The notes beneath the pieces were generated by a model, which was not told the DNA's origin, ran no database searches, and saw nothing but the letters and a program-made list of their open reading frames with translations. A DNA stretch of 64,000 nucleotides, from positions 1,736,001 to 1,800,000 of the forward strand of contig NZ_JADPQG010000001.1 of the NCBI RefSeq assembly GCF_015687175.1, written 5' to 3'. Below, in pieces: positions 33,994-42,140 of the stretch. The stretch's first letter is position 1. Every line of letters starts with the position of its first letter. Both the position numbers and the translations under genes were made by a program. The DNA is from Reinekea sp. G2M2-21. GTDB taxonomy: Bacteria > Pseudomonadota > Gammaproteobacteria > Pseudomonadales > Natronospirillaceae.

Positions 33994-35883
33994 CTACTTT
34001 GGTTCCACCAACATACGACCACGCATTTCCATATGAAGTGCGTGACAGAACCAATGGCAATAGAACCACTGCACCCCTGGTTTGTCGGCGATGAACGTGA
34101 CCGAGGACGTTTGCTGTGGACCAATTTCCATACTCACACCGTGATTTACAACCGCAAATCCATGTGTCACGTCTTCGACCATATCGAGATTGGTGACGAC
34201 AACTGTCACTTCATCTCCTTGTTTCACGGTGAACTTTTCCAAACCAAAAGTTGGCGCGACCGATGTCATATACACGCGGACTTTATTGCCGTTGCGAATG
34301 ACTTTGTTGTCCGTTTCCAAGGTAATGCCATCTTTCTTGGCCATTGCAACGGTCGCTGCAAAAATCGGATCATCACGAGTCCATATTTTTTTGGTTTTCA
34401 TTTTACTTCGGTGGACGATCATACAGTCATGAGGTTCTGCATAGGTTGGACCATCGTGCACCAGCTTCATTTCATCACCGGAGATATCAATCAACTGATC
34501 GTTTTCTGGGTGTAACGGACCGACCGGTAAAAAGCGGTCTTTCGAGAATTTACACAGCGCGACCAGATATTTACCATCTGCATCACGGGTTTCGCCCATG
34601 GTGGTATGGTTATGGCCTGGTTGGTACTGAACATCCAGCTTCTGGCGAATGTAATTCACTTTCTTGCCATTAAAATGATCGATGGCATCCTGTACATTCC
34701 ATTTCACGATTTGACTGTCAATAAACACAGTCGTATAGGCGTTACCGCGTCCATCGAAAGCCGTATGCAAAGGCCCAAGACCTAATTCAGGTTCACCAAC
34801 AATCGTGTCACGTGGTTTGATTTTGTCATCAAAAAGCGCATCAAGTTTATCAATCGCAATGATGGATACCGTCGGCGATAACTTTCCGTTGGCCACAAAG
34901 TACTCACCATTCGGCGACGTATTCAAACCGTGTGGGCTTTTCGGTACGGGGATATAACGTGTGAGCTTTGAACCTTTGCGACCATCAACAACCTTCACAC
35001 CGTTGTAAACTTTGTAGTCGCCCGCGGCAATCGCTGCCTCAATTCGCTCAATGTTAAAAATCACCACATGGTCACGTTCGGCGGCGATCATGCTGCCGAG
35101 ATTCATACCCATTTCTGAGTTATAGCAGGTAGAGGCAGCATACTTGCCCGTATAATCGGCATCGGTGTTGTCCAGGTTACCGTCCACAATAACCTGGAAA
35201 GCCATTTCCATTTTCTCGGCATCAACTACATTAAATAACGATGTGTATTTACTCGGATCATCTAGCACCGAACCATCGTTTGGCAATGGAACTTCATATT
35301 CGCCATTGCAGAATACATATTTGGTGTACGGGACCTTCTGTACACGTAAGCCGTGAATGGCATGCGCATTGGGAATGTCGAGCATCTTGTCAACTTTCAT
35401 CACGTCGCAGCGAATTCGGGCTACCCGTGTGTTAGCCTTGTCATTAATGAAGACATATTTTCCGTTGTATCGACCGTCGGTCATACTCATATGCGGATGG
35501 TGAGAATCGCCGTTGGTGTACTTGCCGGTTTCTCCCATGATGGCTTTCGACTCATTGGTCATACCCCAGCCGGTAGCACTGTCATGGTTAAACACAGGAA
35601 TCCGCATGAGCTCGCGCATTGAAGGTAATCCTAAAATTCGGACTTCCCCTGAATGACCACCACTCCAAAAACCGTAGTACTCATCGAGTTCACCTGGATC
35701 AACGCTGTGTTTTATTTTATCCTGAGTCGCTGCATGAGCCATTTGCGAGAACATCGTTGCGGTCATCGCTGGGGCGGCCACACCGAGTCCACCGATTAAC
35801 GCTGACTTTTTAAAGAAACTGCGGCGACTGTTTGCATCTTCAAGACTGGTATCTTGGGTTTCTGGTTTATCATTATTTGTCAT
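33994..35883 (-). CDS. nosZ: nitrous-oxide reductase, TAT-exported (clade I)
   Basis: A 629-residue periplasmic enzyme that reduces N2O to N2. A twin-arginine signal '[20 protein letters not shown]' starts near residue 20, so this is the clade-I, Tat type. The seven-bladed propeller holds the CuZ histidines, e.g. 'GDSHHPHMS', 'NAHAIHGLR', 'SPHGLNTSP' and '[10 protein letters not shown]'. The C-terminal cupredoxin carries CuA: '[13 protein letters not shown]' and '[21 protein letters not shown]', with the CxxxC and the His and Met ligands all present. Length is normal. It is the second gene of the nos operon, 41 bp after nosR. Confidence 0.97.
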   Translation of the reverse strand: MTNNDKPETQDTSLEDANSRRSFFKKSALIGGLGVAAPAMTATMFSQMAHAATQDKIKHSVDPGELDEYYGFWSGGHSGEVRILGLPSMRELMRIPVFNHDSATGWGMTNESKAIMGETGKYTNGDSHHPHMSMTDGRYNGKYVFINDKANTRVARIRCDVMKVDKMLDIPNAHAIHGLRVQKVPYTKYVFCNGEYEVPLPNDGSVLDDPSKYTSLFNVVDAEKMEMAFQVIVDGNLDNTDADYTGKYAASTCYNSEMGMNLGSMIAAERDHVVIFNIERIEAAIAAGDYKVYNGVKVVDGRKGSKLTRYIPVPKSPHGLNTSPNGEYFVANGKLSPTVSIIAIDKLDALFDDKIKPRDTIVGEPELGLGPLHTAFDGRGNAYTTVFIDSQIVKWNVQDAIDHFNGKKVNYIRQKLDVQYQPGHNHTTMGETRDADGKYLVALCKFSKDRFLPVGPLHPENDQLIDISGDEMKLVHDGPTYAEPHDCMIVHRSKMKTKKIWTRDDPIFAATVAMAKKDGITLETDNKVIRNGNKVRVYMTSVAPTFGLEKFTVKQGDEVTVVVTNLDMVEDVTHGFAVVNHGVSMEIGPQQTSSVTFIADKPGVQWFYCHWFCHALHMEMRGRMLVEPK

Positions 35884-35924
35884 CTGTTTTCCCTCTTTCT
35901 GGGTTTTCGGATTTATTTCGCTCG

Positions 35925-38042
35925 TTAAATTTCTACAGCATCAATAATCTGAACTGCGTTTTTCTTTTTCTTTTTTGCTTTCAATAGCAACGGTGGGCAT
36001 TTTTCCTCGTTGAAGTAAGTCATTTGGCAATCCAGGCAATAGTGACATTCACGCTGATTGATCACTCCATCAGGTTGAATTGCCTGAATTTCACATTCAT
36101 TGGCACAAACACGGCATGGCTGACCGCATTCTTTTCGGCGTTTTAACCAGTCAAATAATTTTATGTTGGTCGGAACAGACAAGGCTGCTCCTAAAGGACA
36201 CAGATAGCGGCAGAATGTTTTGCGTTGAAATAAATTGCTGAACAATATCAAACCAGCCCAGGCAACAAACCCCCATTCACGGGAAAAACGTAACAAGAAG
36301 GTCGTTTTAAAAGGCTCGATTTCGGCATAATGTTCGGCCAATGACAGAGATTGAATGGACAGACCAAATAGTGCCAACAGCACCAGGTATTTGATCGCCC
36401 ATAAGCGCTCGTGAACAGCAAAGGGCAATTCGAACTGTGGGATGTGCAGTTTTCTGGCAAAGTGATTTATTAATTCTTGCAAGGCACCGAACGGGCATAA
36501 CCATCCACAAAAAACGCCCCGCCCCCACATCAGTGCGGTAACCGCGACCGCAACCCAAATAATGAAGATAATGGGATCCAGTAAAAATATCTGCCAATTA
36601 AAATCGGTCATGAATGCATTTAAAAAGGTAAATACATTGACGATGGAAATTTGACCGGCACAATACCAGCCAATGAACAGCACGGTGTAGACCAAGAACC
36701 AATGACGTACATTGTGCAGAAGACGCGGATAACGAACCAAGACATCCTGAAAGAACAAGACCCCCATCAGCACGGTTAATCCCGCCAGGAGAATGACAAT
36801 TTCTATTTTCTTATCCAACCAGACCTGTTGCCAAAGCGTCCGTTCAGGCTCCGTCATGATTGGTTGAGGTCGAATCACGTAGTCTTCCGGTACGTTATAT
36901 TCGCCTTTGAAACTGGTAAAGACGGAGTCTATCGCACCCAATTGTCGACGAACCAACAGCTCAAACTGCCACGGCTGACCTGGATCGAAAGTCTGGTGTT
37001 CGCGAATGATAAACATCGACATTTCCGCGAAATGCGGTGCATCGGACAACAGCAAATCCATGACACGGATGTGGTCCAGATCTCGAAAACTGATCGCTTC
37101 CTCATTTTGCAGCAGCTGAATACGATCAAAAATTCCGCCGCGCACATAGCCGGAACCCTTAAACGAATAACCATTACCCAACAGCAGTAAGACATGCTCT
37201 CCCGGTTGTAAGCTCGACATCAACCAATCATATTCATCTTGACCTAGCAGGTTTTTACCAACTGCCGGAATATCTACCAAAGTGTAGAAAATATCCGTAA
37301 AAAGATTTTCCGCCTGGGACGGATCAGCGGTTTCAGGTTGAGCAACCTTGGTGTTTGAAAAAGCGGACTCGACAACACCATTGGTCAGTTTCAGTCGACG
37401 GATACTTCCGTCACCGGTCAGTTGCAGCCACGATTTCTCAGGTTGATATTCGGTGTTAATGCGAGCAGGCAACACAACCGACTGTGTATCCTCGATAATA
37501 CCCAAAGCGCGTGCCAGCTCAGTTGCGCCGCGGCTGATACCGACATTCATTACCATCACGGTTACGGTTGCGCCAGAAATCCCGTCCAGTTGAATTTGGC
37601 CTTCTCCCGCATTACCCCCAACTTTAAAACGTTGAGTTAGCGAAAGCCCCGTGTATTGAGCGGTAAAATCATGCAACTTGGTTTCTGGAATGCCGACCAG
37701 CAAGATGGGCTCATGGTGTTCAAGAACGTCCGCGTGCAAGAAGGTGCCCTGCGGAGAAATAGACACCAATATGTTGACGGGTTCACCACTGTAGGCCGGT
37801 ACCCGATGAATAGCGTTGGTCTCAAAAGCGTAACCTGCGGTCTCGCCGTCACGCGTGATCAACCAGTAAGGCAATTGGGCATCGGCTTTTCCGGCAACCT
37901 GCTGCTTGGTCCACTGCGCGTTAGGAAAATGAGTTTGTAAGAGCGTTTCGGGATCACGTGCGGGACTGACAAAGAGTGCCCAGCAGGAAACGCTGGGTAA
38001 CAGCAACAAAGCAGTGAGAAGTATCGTGGTTAACCGGCGCAT
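35925..38042 (-). CDS. nosR: NosR regulatory/electron-transfer protein
   Basis: A 705-residue membrane flavo-iron-sulfur protein needed for nosZ expression and for electron supply to NosZ. An N-terminal signal/anchor is followed by a periplasmic FMN-binding domain with '[21 protein letters not shown]' (the SGAT threonine binds FMN covalently in the family). Six membrane helices follow, with CxxxCP motifs '[14 protein letters not shown]' and '[12 protein letters not shown]'. The C-terminus has two 4Fe-4S clusters: '[19 protein letters not shown]' and '[20 protein letters not shown]'. All motifs are intact and length is normal. It is the first gene of the nos operon. Confidence 0.95.
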   Translation of the reverse strand: MRRLTTILLTALLLLPSVSCWALFVSPARDPETLLQTHFPNAQWTKQQVAGKADAQLPYWLITRDGETAGYAFETNAIHRVPAYSGEPVNILVSISPQGTFLHADVLEHHEPILLVGIPETKLHDFTAQYTGLSLTQRFKVGGNAGEGQIQLDGISGATVTVMVMNVGISRGATELARALGIIEDTQSVVLPARINTEYQPEKSWLQLTGDGSIRRLKLTNGVVESAFSNTKVAQPETADPSQAENLFTDIFYTLVDIPAVGKNLLGQDEYDWLMSSLQPGEHVLLLLGNGYSFKGSGYVRGGIFDRIQLLQNEEAISFRDLDHIRVMDLLLSDAPHFAEMSMFIIREHQTFDPGQPWQFELLVRRQLGAIDSVFTSFKGEYNVPEDYVIRPQPIMTEPERTLWQQVWLDKKIEIVILLAGLTVLMGVLFFQDVLVRYPRLLHNVRHWFLVYTVLFIGWYCAGQISIVNVFTFLNAFMTDFNWQIFLLDPIIFIIWVAVAVTALMWGRGVFCGWLCPFGALQELINHFARKLHIPQFELPFAVHERLWAIKYLVLLALFGLSIQSLSLAEHYAEIEPFKTTFLLRFSREWGFVAWAGLILFSNLFQRKTFCRYLCPLGAALSVPTNIKLFDWLKRRKECGQPCRVCANECEIQAIQPDGVINQRECHYCLDCQMTYFNEEKCPPLLLKAKKKKKNAVQIIDAVEI

Positions 38043-38099
38043 AACGTCACAAAGGTTAAATATGTAACGCCACTATGCGCAGGACCCACCGGCCATTAC

Positions 38100-38113
38100 A
38101 TGACTATGATCAA
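38100..38113 (-). promoter_or_regulatory. FNR/DNR-like site upstream of nosR
   Basis: On the minus strand, TTGAT-CATA-GTCAT matches the FNR/DNR consensus TTGAT-N4-ATCAA in the whole left half and three of five right-half bases. It lies 58-71 bp before the nosR start, a position from which such activators work. It would link N2O respiration to low oxygen or NO. Confidence 0.5.
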
Positions 38114-38197
38114 GTCAGAAAAATTATTATCCCGGGAAGCAACTTGAGATTGATTATCATCATCAGAATTACCTCATTAGAGGTACCTCTTTGACCG

Positions 38198-38228
38198 GAA
38201 AAATAGCCCGCTGAAAGACGAGCGGGCT
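38198..38228 (-). terminator. terminator of the dipeptidase gene
   Basis: Stem AGCCCGCT (38205-38212) with AGCGGGCT (38221-38228), loop 8 nt, followed on the minus strand by ATTTTT. It lies between the dipeptidase stop codon and nosR. Confidence 0.8.
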
Positions 38229-38236
38229 TTGTGACA

Positions 38237-39415
38237 TCAATTTTCTGTGGGTAAACGCTCTCCAAAAACGCGCACCACATTCCCGCCCATGACTTTACGG
38301 ATAACGTCAGCACTGAACCCACGCGCCATTAATGTTTGCGTAATCGCGGCAAGCTCCGAACTGTCCAAGGCCGTATGCACGGAACCGTCGAAATCCGATC
38401 CTAAACCGACATGATCTTCGCCCAGCAGTTCCACAGCGGCAGCGATTGCCGACGCAATACCTTGGGGTGAGATATCACACACGGCATCCCAATAGCCGAT
38501 ACCAACCACACCACCTTGCGCAGCAATTTTCTGCATTAACGAATCGGCTATATTGCGTGGTGATTCGCAATGTCCATGCGTTCCGGTGTGACTGATAACG
38601 ACGGGGTGCGTCACCATCACCAAAGCTTGCTCTACAACCGCTTCGGAGGAATGCGATAAATCGAGTACGACGGGCATGCTGTCGAGTTTGCGGACCACGG
38701 CCTTGCCGAAGTCGGTTAACCCCGCTTGAGACGCTCCGTGCAAAGACCCTCCGAGCTTATTGTCGAAGAAATGATGAAGACTCATCATGCGGAACCCTGC
38801 GTCATACAAACGGTCAATATTACTCAGTTCGCCATCCAATGCATGCGAGCCTTCGGTACCGATTAATCCACCCACTATTTCGCTGCCGTTAGCGCGCGCC
38901 GTCAGCAGGTCTCGCAAATCCTGTTGGGTTTCAATCACTTTAAATTGCTGTGGTGCTTTGGCTTCCATTTTGTGCAATCGACTCGCCTGATAAAGGGCGC
39001 GTTCGGTCAGGCTGTTCCAGGTTCGGATAGGCCACAACTGCCCAACAGCCAACAGCGTAATGTTGTCCCGCGCCTCCGCACTGTTATGGTTGTAGTTCAG
39101 ACCTGCCGGGGTTTTGGTCACGGTCGTGAATACCTGAATGGCTTGATTGCCTGCGACCATGCGCGGTATATCGACGTGCCCATAATCACTACGCTTCAGA
39201 AGGTCGCGATTCCACAGCGTTGAGTCGGCATGAAGATCGGCAATTACCAGTGAGTCGTGCAACGCCCGCGCAGAGGTGCTGATTTGGTACGGCGCGTGAG
39301 GTTCTACGGTATTCATGCCTTTCTCTGCAATCGCCGGAACGAAACCAAAAAATCCAACCGTGCTAATCACGAACAGGAGCGCCAACGACACGCCGATCCA
39401 TTTTATTATTTTCAT
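38237..39415 (-). CDS. membrane-anchored dipeptidase (peptidase M19)
   Basis: A 392-residue protein with an N-terminal anchor (WIGVSLALLFVISTVGFFGFVPAI). The zinc metalloprotease of the renal-dipeptidase family follows: 'LVIADLHADSTLWNRD' is the HxD ligand motif, 'GLIGTEGSHALDG' carries the bridging glutamate, 'VVLDLSHSSEAV' and 'PVVISHTGTHGHCESPRNIAD' hold the second-site histidines, and 'HVGLGSDFDGSV' the catalytic aspartate. It should hydrolyse dipeptides at the outer face of the inner membrane. It has its own terminator and is not part of the nos operon. Confidence 0.9.
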   Translation of the reverse strand: MKIIKWIGVSLALLFVISTVGFFGFVPAIAEKGMNTVEPHAPYQISTSARALHDSLVIADLHADSTLWNRDLLKRSDYGHVDIPRMVAGNQAIQVFTTVTKTPAGLNYNHNSAEARDNITLLAVGQLWPIRTWNSLTERALYQASRLHKMEAKAPQQFKVIETQQDLRDLLTARANGSEIVGGLIGTEGSHALDGELSNIDRLYDAGFRMMSLHHFFDNKLGGSLHGASQAGLTDFGKAVVRKLDSMPVVLDLSHSSEAVVEQALVMVTHPVVISHTGTHGHCESPRNIADSLMQKIAAQGGVVGIGYWDAVCDISPQGIASAIAAAVELLGEDHVGLGSDFDGSVHTALDSSELAAITQTLMARGFSADVIRKVMGGNVVRVFGERLPTEN

Positions 39416-39507
39416 TTTTTATCACTTTATGATTTTAAACGACTGCCACGTTAGGGAAAGTACTTCTGGCTGACAAGCAATATCACCCTCTCACACCGGC
39501 AGAGTCA

Positions 39508-39897
39508 TTACGATTGTTCGGAATGCGCGATTTGTGCCTCGATAATGTCGGCAATATTGGCTTCAATCCAATCCGCAAAATCTTTTACCTTAACGCTGAA
39601 ATCCTGACCGAGCCCCGTCAAACTGTACTCGACATGCGGCGGTACAACAGGGTACGACACCCGCTTTACCAAACCGTCGTGCTCCAACCCCTGCAGTGTC
39701 TGCGCGAGCATTTTCTCGCTGACTCCGGTGATTTTTTTACGCAGTTCGCTGAAACGATAGGTTTTCTCTTCCAAAGCCAGAATCACCAAAACCCCCCATC
39801 GACTGGTGACGTGCTTTAACACGCCGCGTGACGGGCATTTGTCGGAAAACAGATTGCCACGGGGCATCTTATGATTTTGTAAGGAATTCGTATGCAT
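39508..39897 (-). CDS. HxlR family regulator (QorR/YtfH-like)
   Basis: A 129-residue winged-helix protein of the HxlR type. 'CPSRGVLKHVTSRWGVLVILALEEKTYRFSELRKKITGVSEKMLAQTLQGLEHDGLVKRVSYPVVPPHVEYSLTGLG' is the entire HxlR domain; the N-terminal cysteine of CPSR is the known redox sensor position in QorR/YodB-type members. It is divergent from the quinone-reductase gene with 99 bp between them, the same layout as ytfH/ytfG in E. coli, so it is probably a quinone-responsive repressor of that gene. Confidence 0.87.
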   Translation of the reverse strand: MHTNSLQNHKMPRGNLFSDKCPSRGVLKHVTSRWGVLVILALEEKTYRFSELRKKITGVSEKMLAQTLQGLEHDGLVKRVSYPVVPPHVEYSLTGLGQDFSVKVKDFADWIEANIADIIEAQIAHSEQS

Positions 39898-39996
39898 TCA
39901 AACTTACCTTTTGGTATGTACTTACTAAAAGTTTGTTAGAAGCATAGGCTTAACCACATCACAACGCAATTCAAAAACACGCAAAGGAGATAAACT

Positions 39997-40851
39997 ATGA
40001 TTTTAGTCACTGCCGCTACCGGCCAATTGGGCCGTTTGGCATTGGTTGCATTAGCCGAAAAAGTGGGTGCCAACAATGTCATCGCTGCGGTTCGTAACCC
40101 TGAAAAAGCCCAAGATCTTGCACAACAAGGTTTTGAGGTACGCCATGCCGATTATGAAAAACCAGCGTCACTGCAGGCTGCATTAAAAGGCGTCGAAAAA
40201 GTCTTGTTGATTTCGTCCAGTGAAATTGGGCAGCGAGCACCACAACATCAGGCGGTAATTGATGCCGCACGAGAACAAGGCGTGTCCCTGCTGGCTTACA
40301 CCAGCATTCTCAACGCGACCTCGTCACCACTCGCATTGGCTCAAGAACACGCAGCGACTGAACATGCGTTGGCCGCATCTGGCGTACCATTTGTATTGTT
40401 ACGCAATGGCTGGTACCTGGAAAATCATCTGGCCGGTGCACGACAGGCGGTGGATATGGGCGCCGTTTTTGGTGCGGCTGAAGACGGAAAATTTTCATCC
40501 GCCACTCGTGCCGATTTTGCTCAAGCCGCTGCGGAAATACTGACCCGACCGAATCAAGCCGGAAAGGTTTATGAATTAGCCGGCAGCGAAGGCTTTACCT
40601 TGACTGAATATGCGGCTGCCCTGAGTGACATCAGCGGTAAAACGGTGAACTATACGAGTTTCGATGAAAGCCAATACCGCGTCGCACTGATCGACGCGGG
40701 CCTGCCTGAAGGCTTTGCAGCCATACTGGCCGACAGTGATGCGCAGGCCGCAAAAGGCGCGTTGTTCAGTACCAGCCAAGATCTGGAAACGTTGCTGAGT
40801 CGGAAAACGACTTCAATGCGAGAAGCATTGGAAAAAACACTGAAGCGGTAA
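39997..40851 (+). CDS. qorB: NAD(P)H:quinone oxidoreductase, NmrA/QorB-like
   Basis: A 284-residue atypical short-chain dehydrogenase. The nucleotide-binding motif is 'MILVTAATGQLGRLALVAL' (GxxGxxG), followed by 'VIAAVRNPEKAQDL' and 'LLAYTSILNATSSPLALAQEHAATEHALAASGVPFVLLRNGWYLEN', as in QorB (YtfG). It should reduce quinones with NADPH in the cytoplasm. It is divergent from an HxlR regulator, which supports the QorB assignment. AAGGAGA precedes the ATG. Confidence 0.88.
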   Translation: MILVTAATGQLGRLALVALAEKVGANNVIAAVRNPEKAQDLAQQGFEVRHADYEKPASLQAALKGVEKVLLISSSEIGQRAPQHQAVIDAAREQGVSLLAYTSILNATSSPLALAQEHAATEHALAASGVPFVLLRNGWYLENHLAGARQAVDMGAVFGAAEDGKFSSATRADFAQAAAEILTRPNQAGKVYELAGSEGFTLTEYAAALSDISGKTVNYTSFDESQYRVALIDAGLPEGFAAILADSDAQAAKGALFSTSQDLETLLSRKTTSMREALEKTLKR

Positions 40852-40876
40852 CGCGGAACTTATTCAGCACGCCGAC

Positions 40877-40914
40877 ACTGAACTTCCACCGGTTATTCCC
40901 AGCGGAAGTTCAGT
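40877..40914 (+). terminator. hairpin after qorB
   Basis: Perfect 11-bp arms ACTGAACTTCC (40877-40887) and GGAAGTTCAGT (40904-40914), 26 bp after the qorB stop codon. The T run is weak (TTGG), so it is a probable but not ideal terminator. Confidence 0.55.
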
Positions 40915-40939
40915 TGGCCAATATCTGCCATTGCTGATA

Positions 40940-41459
40940 TCAACCGCCATTATCCATCCACTGTGTATTCTGTGCACCATCGACAGTTGGCGCGGCATAG
41001 ATGTCCATCAGTTTACCGCTGTTGACGTTGGTAATTTTAAAGTGGCCTGTTCCGGTAGACGAAAATTGACGTTGCTGACTTGTCCCCATTCCGGTACCAC
41101 ACCGGCAATGAGTAAAGCCCCCCCATAATTTCGTAGGACTGGCTATGTAACTCTGTGGTGAGCTGACCGACACCGAAGTTCAGTCAGGCGGATGGTTTAA
41201 TCTGATGACCAGGATCGACAAAAGAATCGCTGCAATGAAAACCCACCATCACTCGCAACCCAAGACAATGCCCGCATCATTAGGCCAGCCCCCTCCCTCA
41301 TCTTCCAATTGTTGGACCCTGTCGATATCCGCGCCGTAGGCAAATACCGGCGCAATATTTACTGGACTAAGAACACTCCCGAGAAGGGTTAAGAAAGCGA
41401 AAACGACTCTTGAATAGTTTTTTAATCTGTTTACCCCTGTTTTTTGATGTTTTTGTCAT
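40940..41459 (-). pseudogene. decayed gene for a secreted ricin-type lectin protein
   Basis: On the minus strand an ATG at 41459 starts 'MTKTSKNRGKQIKK'. After a frameshift the sequence continues as a classic signal peptide, 'LKNYSRVVFAFLTLLGSVLSPVNIAPVFAYGADI', then 'DRVQQLEDEGGGWPNDAGIVLGCE' and a stop. Downstream, in another frame, 'SSTGTGHFKITNVNSGKLMDIYAAPTVDGAQNTQWMDNGG' is a clear ricin-B-type (beta-trefoil) fragment. The parts read as remnants of one secreted carbohydrate-binding protein, broken by at least two frameshifts and a large deletion. They are the only coding traces seen between qorB and the nuclease gene. Confidence 0.65.
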
Positions 41460-41906
41460 CGTTCAGGGCAAGCATCAGCAATTAATTCCTGCAATTTATA
41501 GTTTTTATGACTCAAAAAAGAGTCGTGCCTCGCAATTAAGAGTCATCAGACAGGTGATTGCTCCGCGATAATACCAACTGGTAGGTAATGGGAAGAAAAA
41601 ACCATAATTTCCGTAAATATCTGAGAACAGTATCTAAACGAATCAAAATGATGATGAAAGTCAGGCCAATAATGCAGCTTTTTAACACCTCATTCGTGAA
41701 AATTTCGCTCAAGACAGAGTCTCTATACCACCCTTTTTGAACGTATTCAGGGCAAATTCGCCCTCGATCGAAATTTTTTGGCCTGAAACAGAGCATTCCG
41801 CGAGAAATTGGCAATTCTTAGCAACCCAATCTTCTTAATTCTTGACCAATAGGTTATATTTTTTACGCCTTTGCCAATGACGATGATCTCGTCCGTTGTA
41901 AATAAG

Positions 41907-42030
41907 CGGCCCGGTTAACGCTCACCGGATGGAGCCACTTCGGCACAACCCGAAAGCTCCATGCGCCATTACACAGGCATAGGCAACACACTGAAACAAC
42001 CTGTTTAGGAGCCTCAACAGCTCCGGAAAC
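41907..42030 (+). other. structured leader of the nuclease gene
   Basis: Consecutive hairpins upstream of exeM: CCGGT/ACCGG (41911-41915 with 41924-41928), ATGGAGC/GCTCCAT (41929-41935 with 41956-41962, inner stem TTCGG/CCGAA), and GGAGC/GCTCC (42008-42012 with 42020-42024). I could not match it to a known riboswitch class. The stretch 41460-41906 holds a small GACTC-A6-GAGTC hairpin near 41510-41525, and I see no gene in it. Confidence 0.4.
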
Positions 42031-42140
42031 TGAAAACCTGAACAACAAAAACAATAGGGATATGGCTAATGATTCCTGGTCTACATGCCATACGCAGTTC
42101 GCTATTAACAACAGAAAAATGGAAGTGGAGTTTCACCATA

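Noticed and set aside
38143-38160. Fur-like TGATAATCAATCTCA on the minus strand upstream of nosR
   Set aside because: Two or more mismatches to the 7-1-7 motif in the weak half and no iron-linked gene next to it; it could be chance in an AT-rich promoter.
41536-41814. 92-codon frame on the minus strand
   Set aside because: No ribosome site, no recognisable domain, and it lies in a decayed region; it looks like chance or an old fragment.
41863-42111. 82-codon frame antisense to the exeM leader
   Set aside because: Its sequence is explained by the hairpin-rich leader and it shows no protein family signal.
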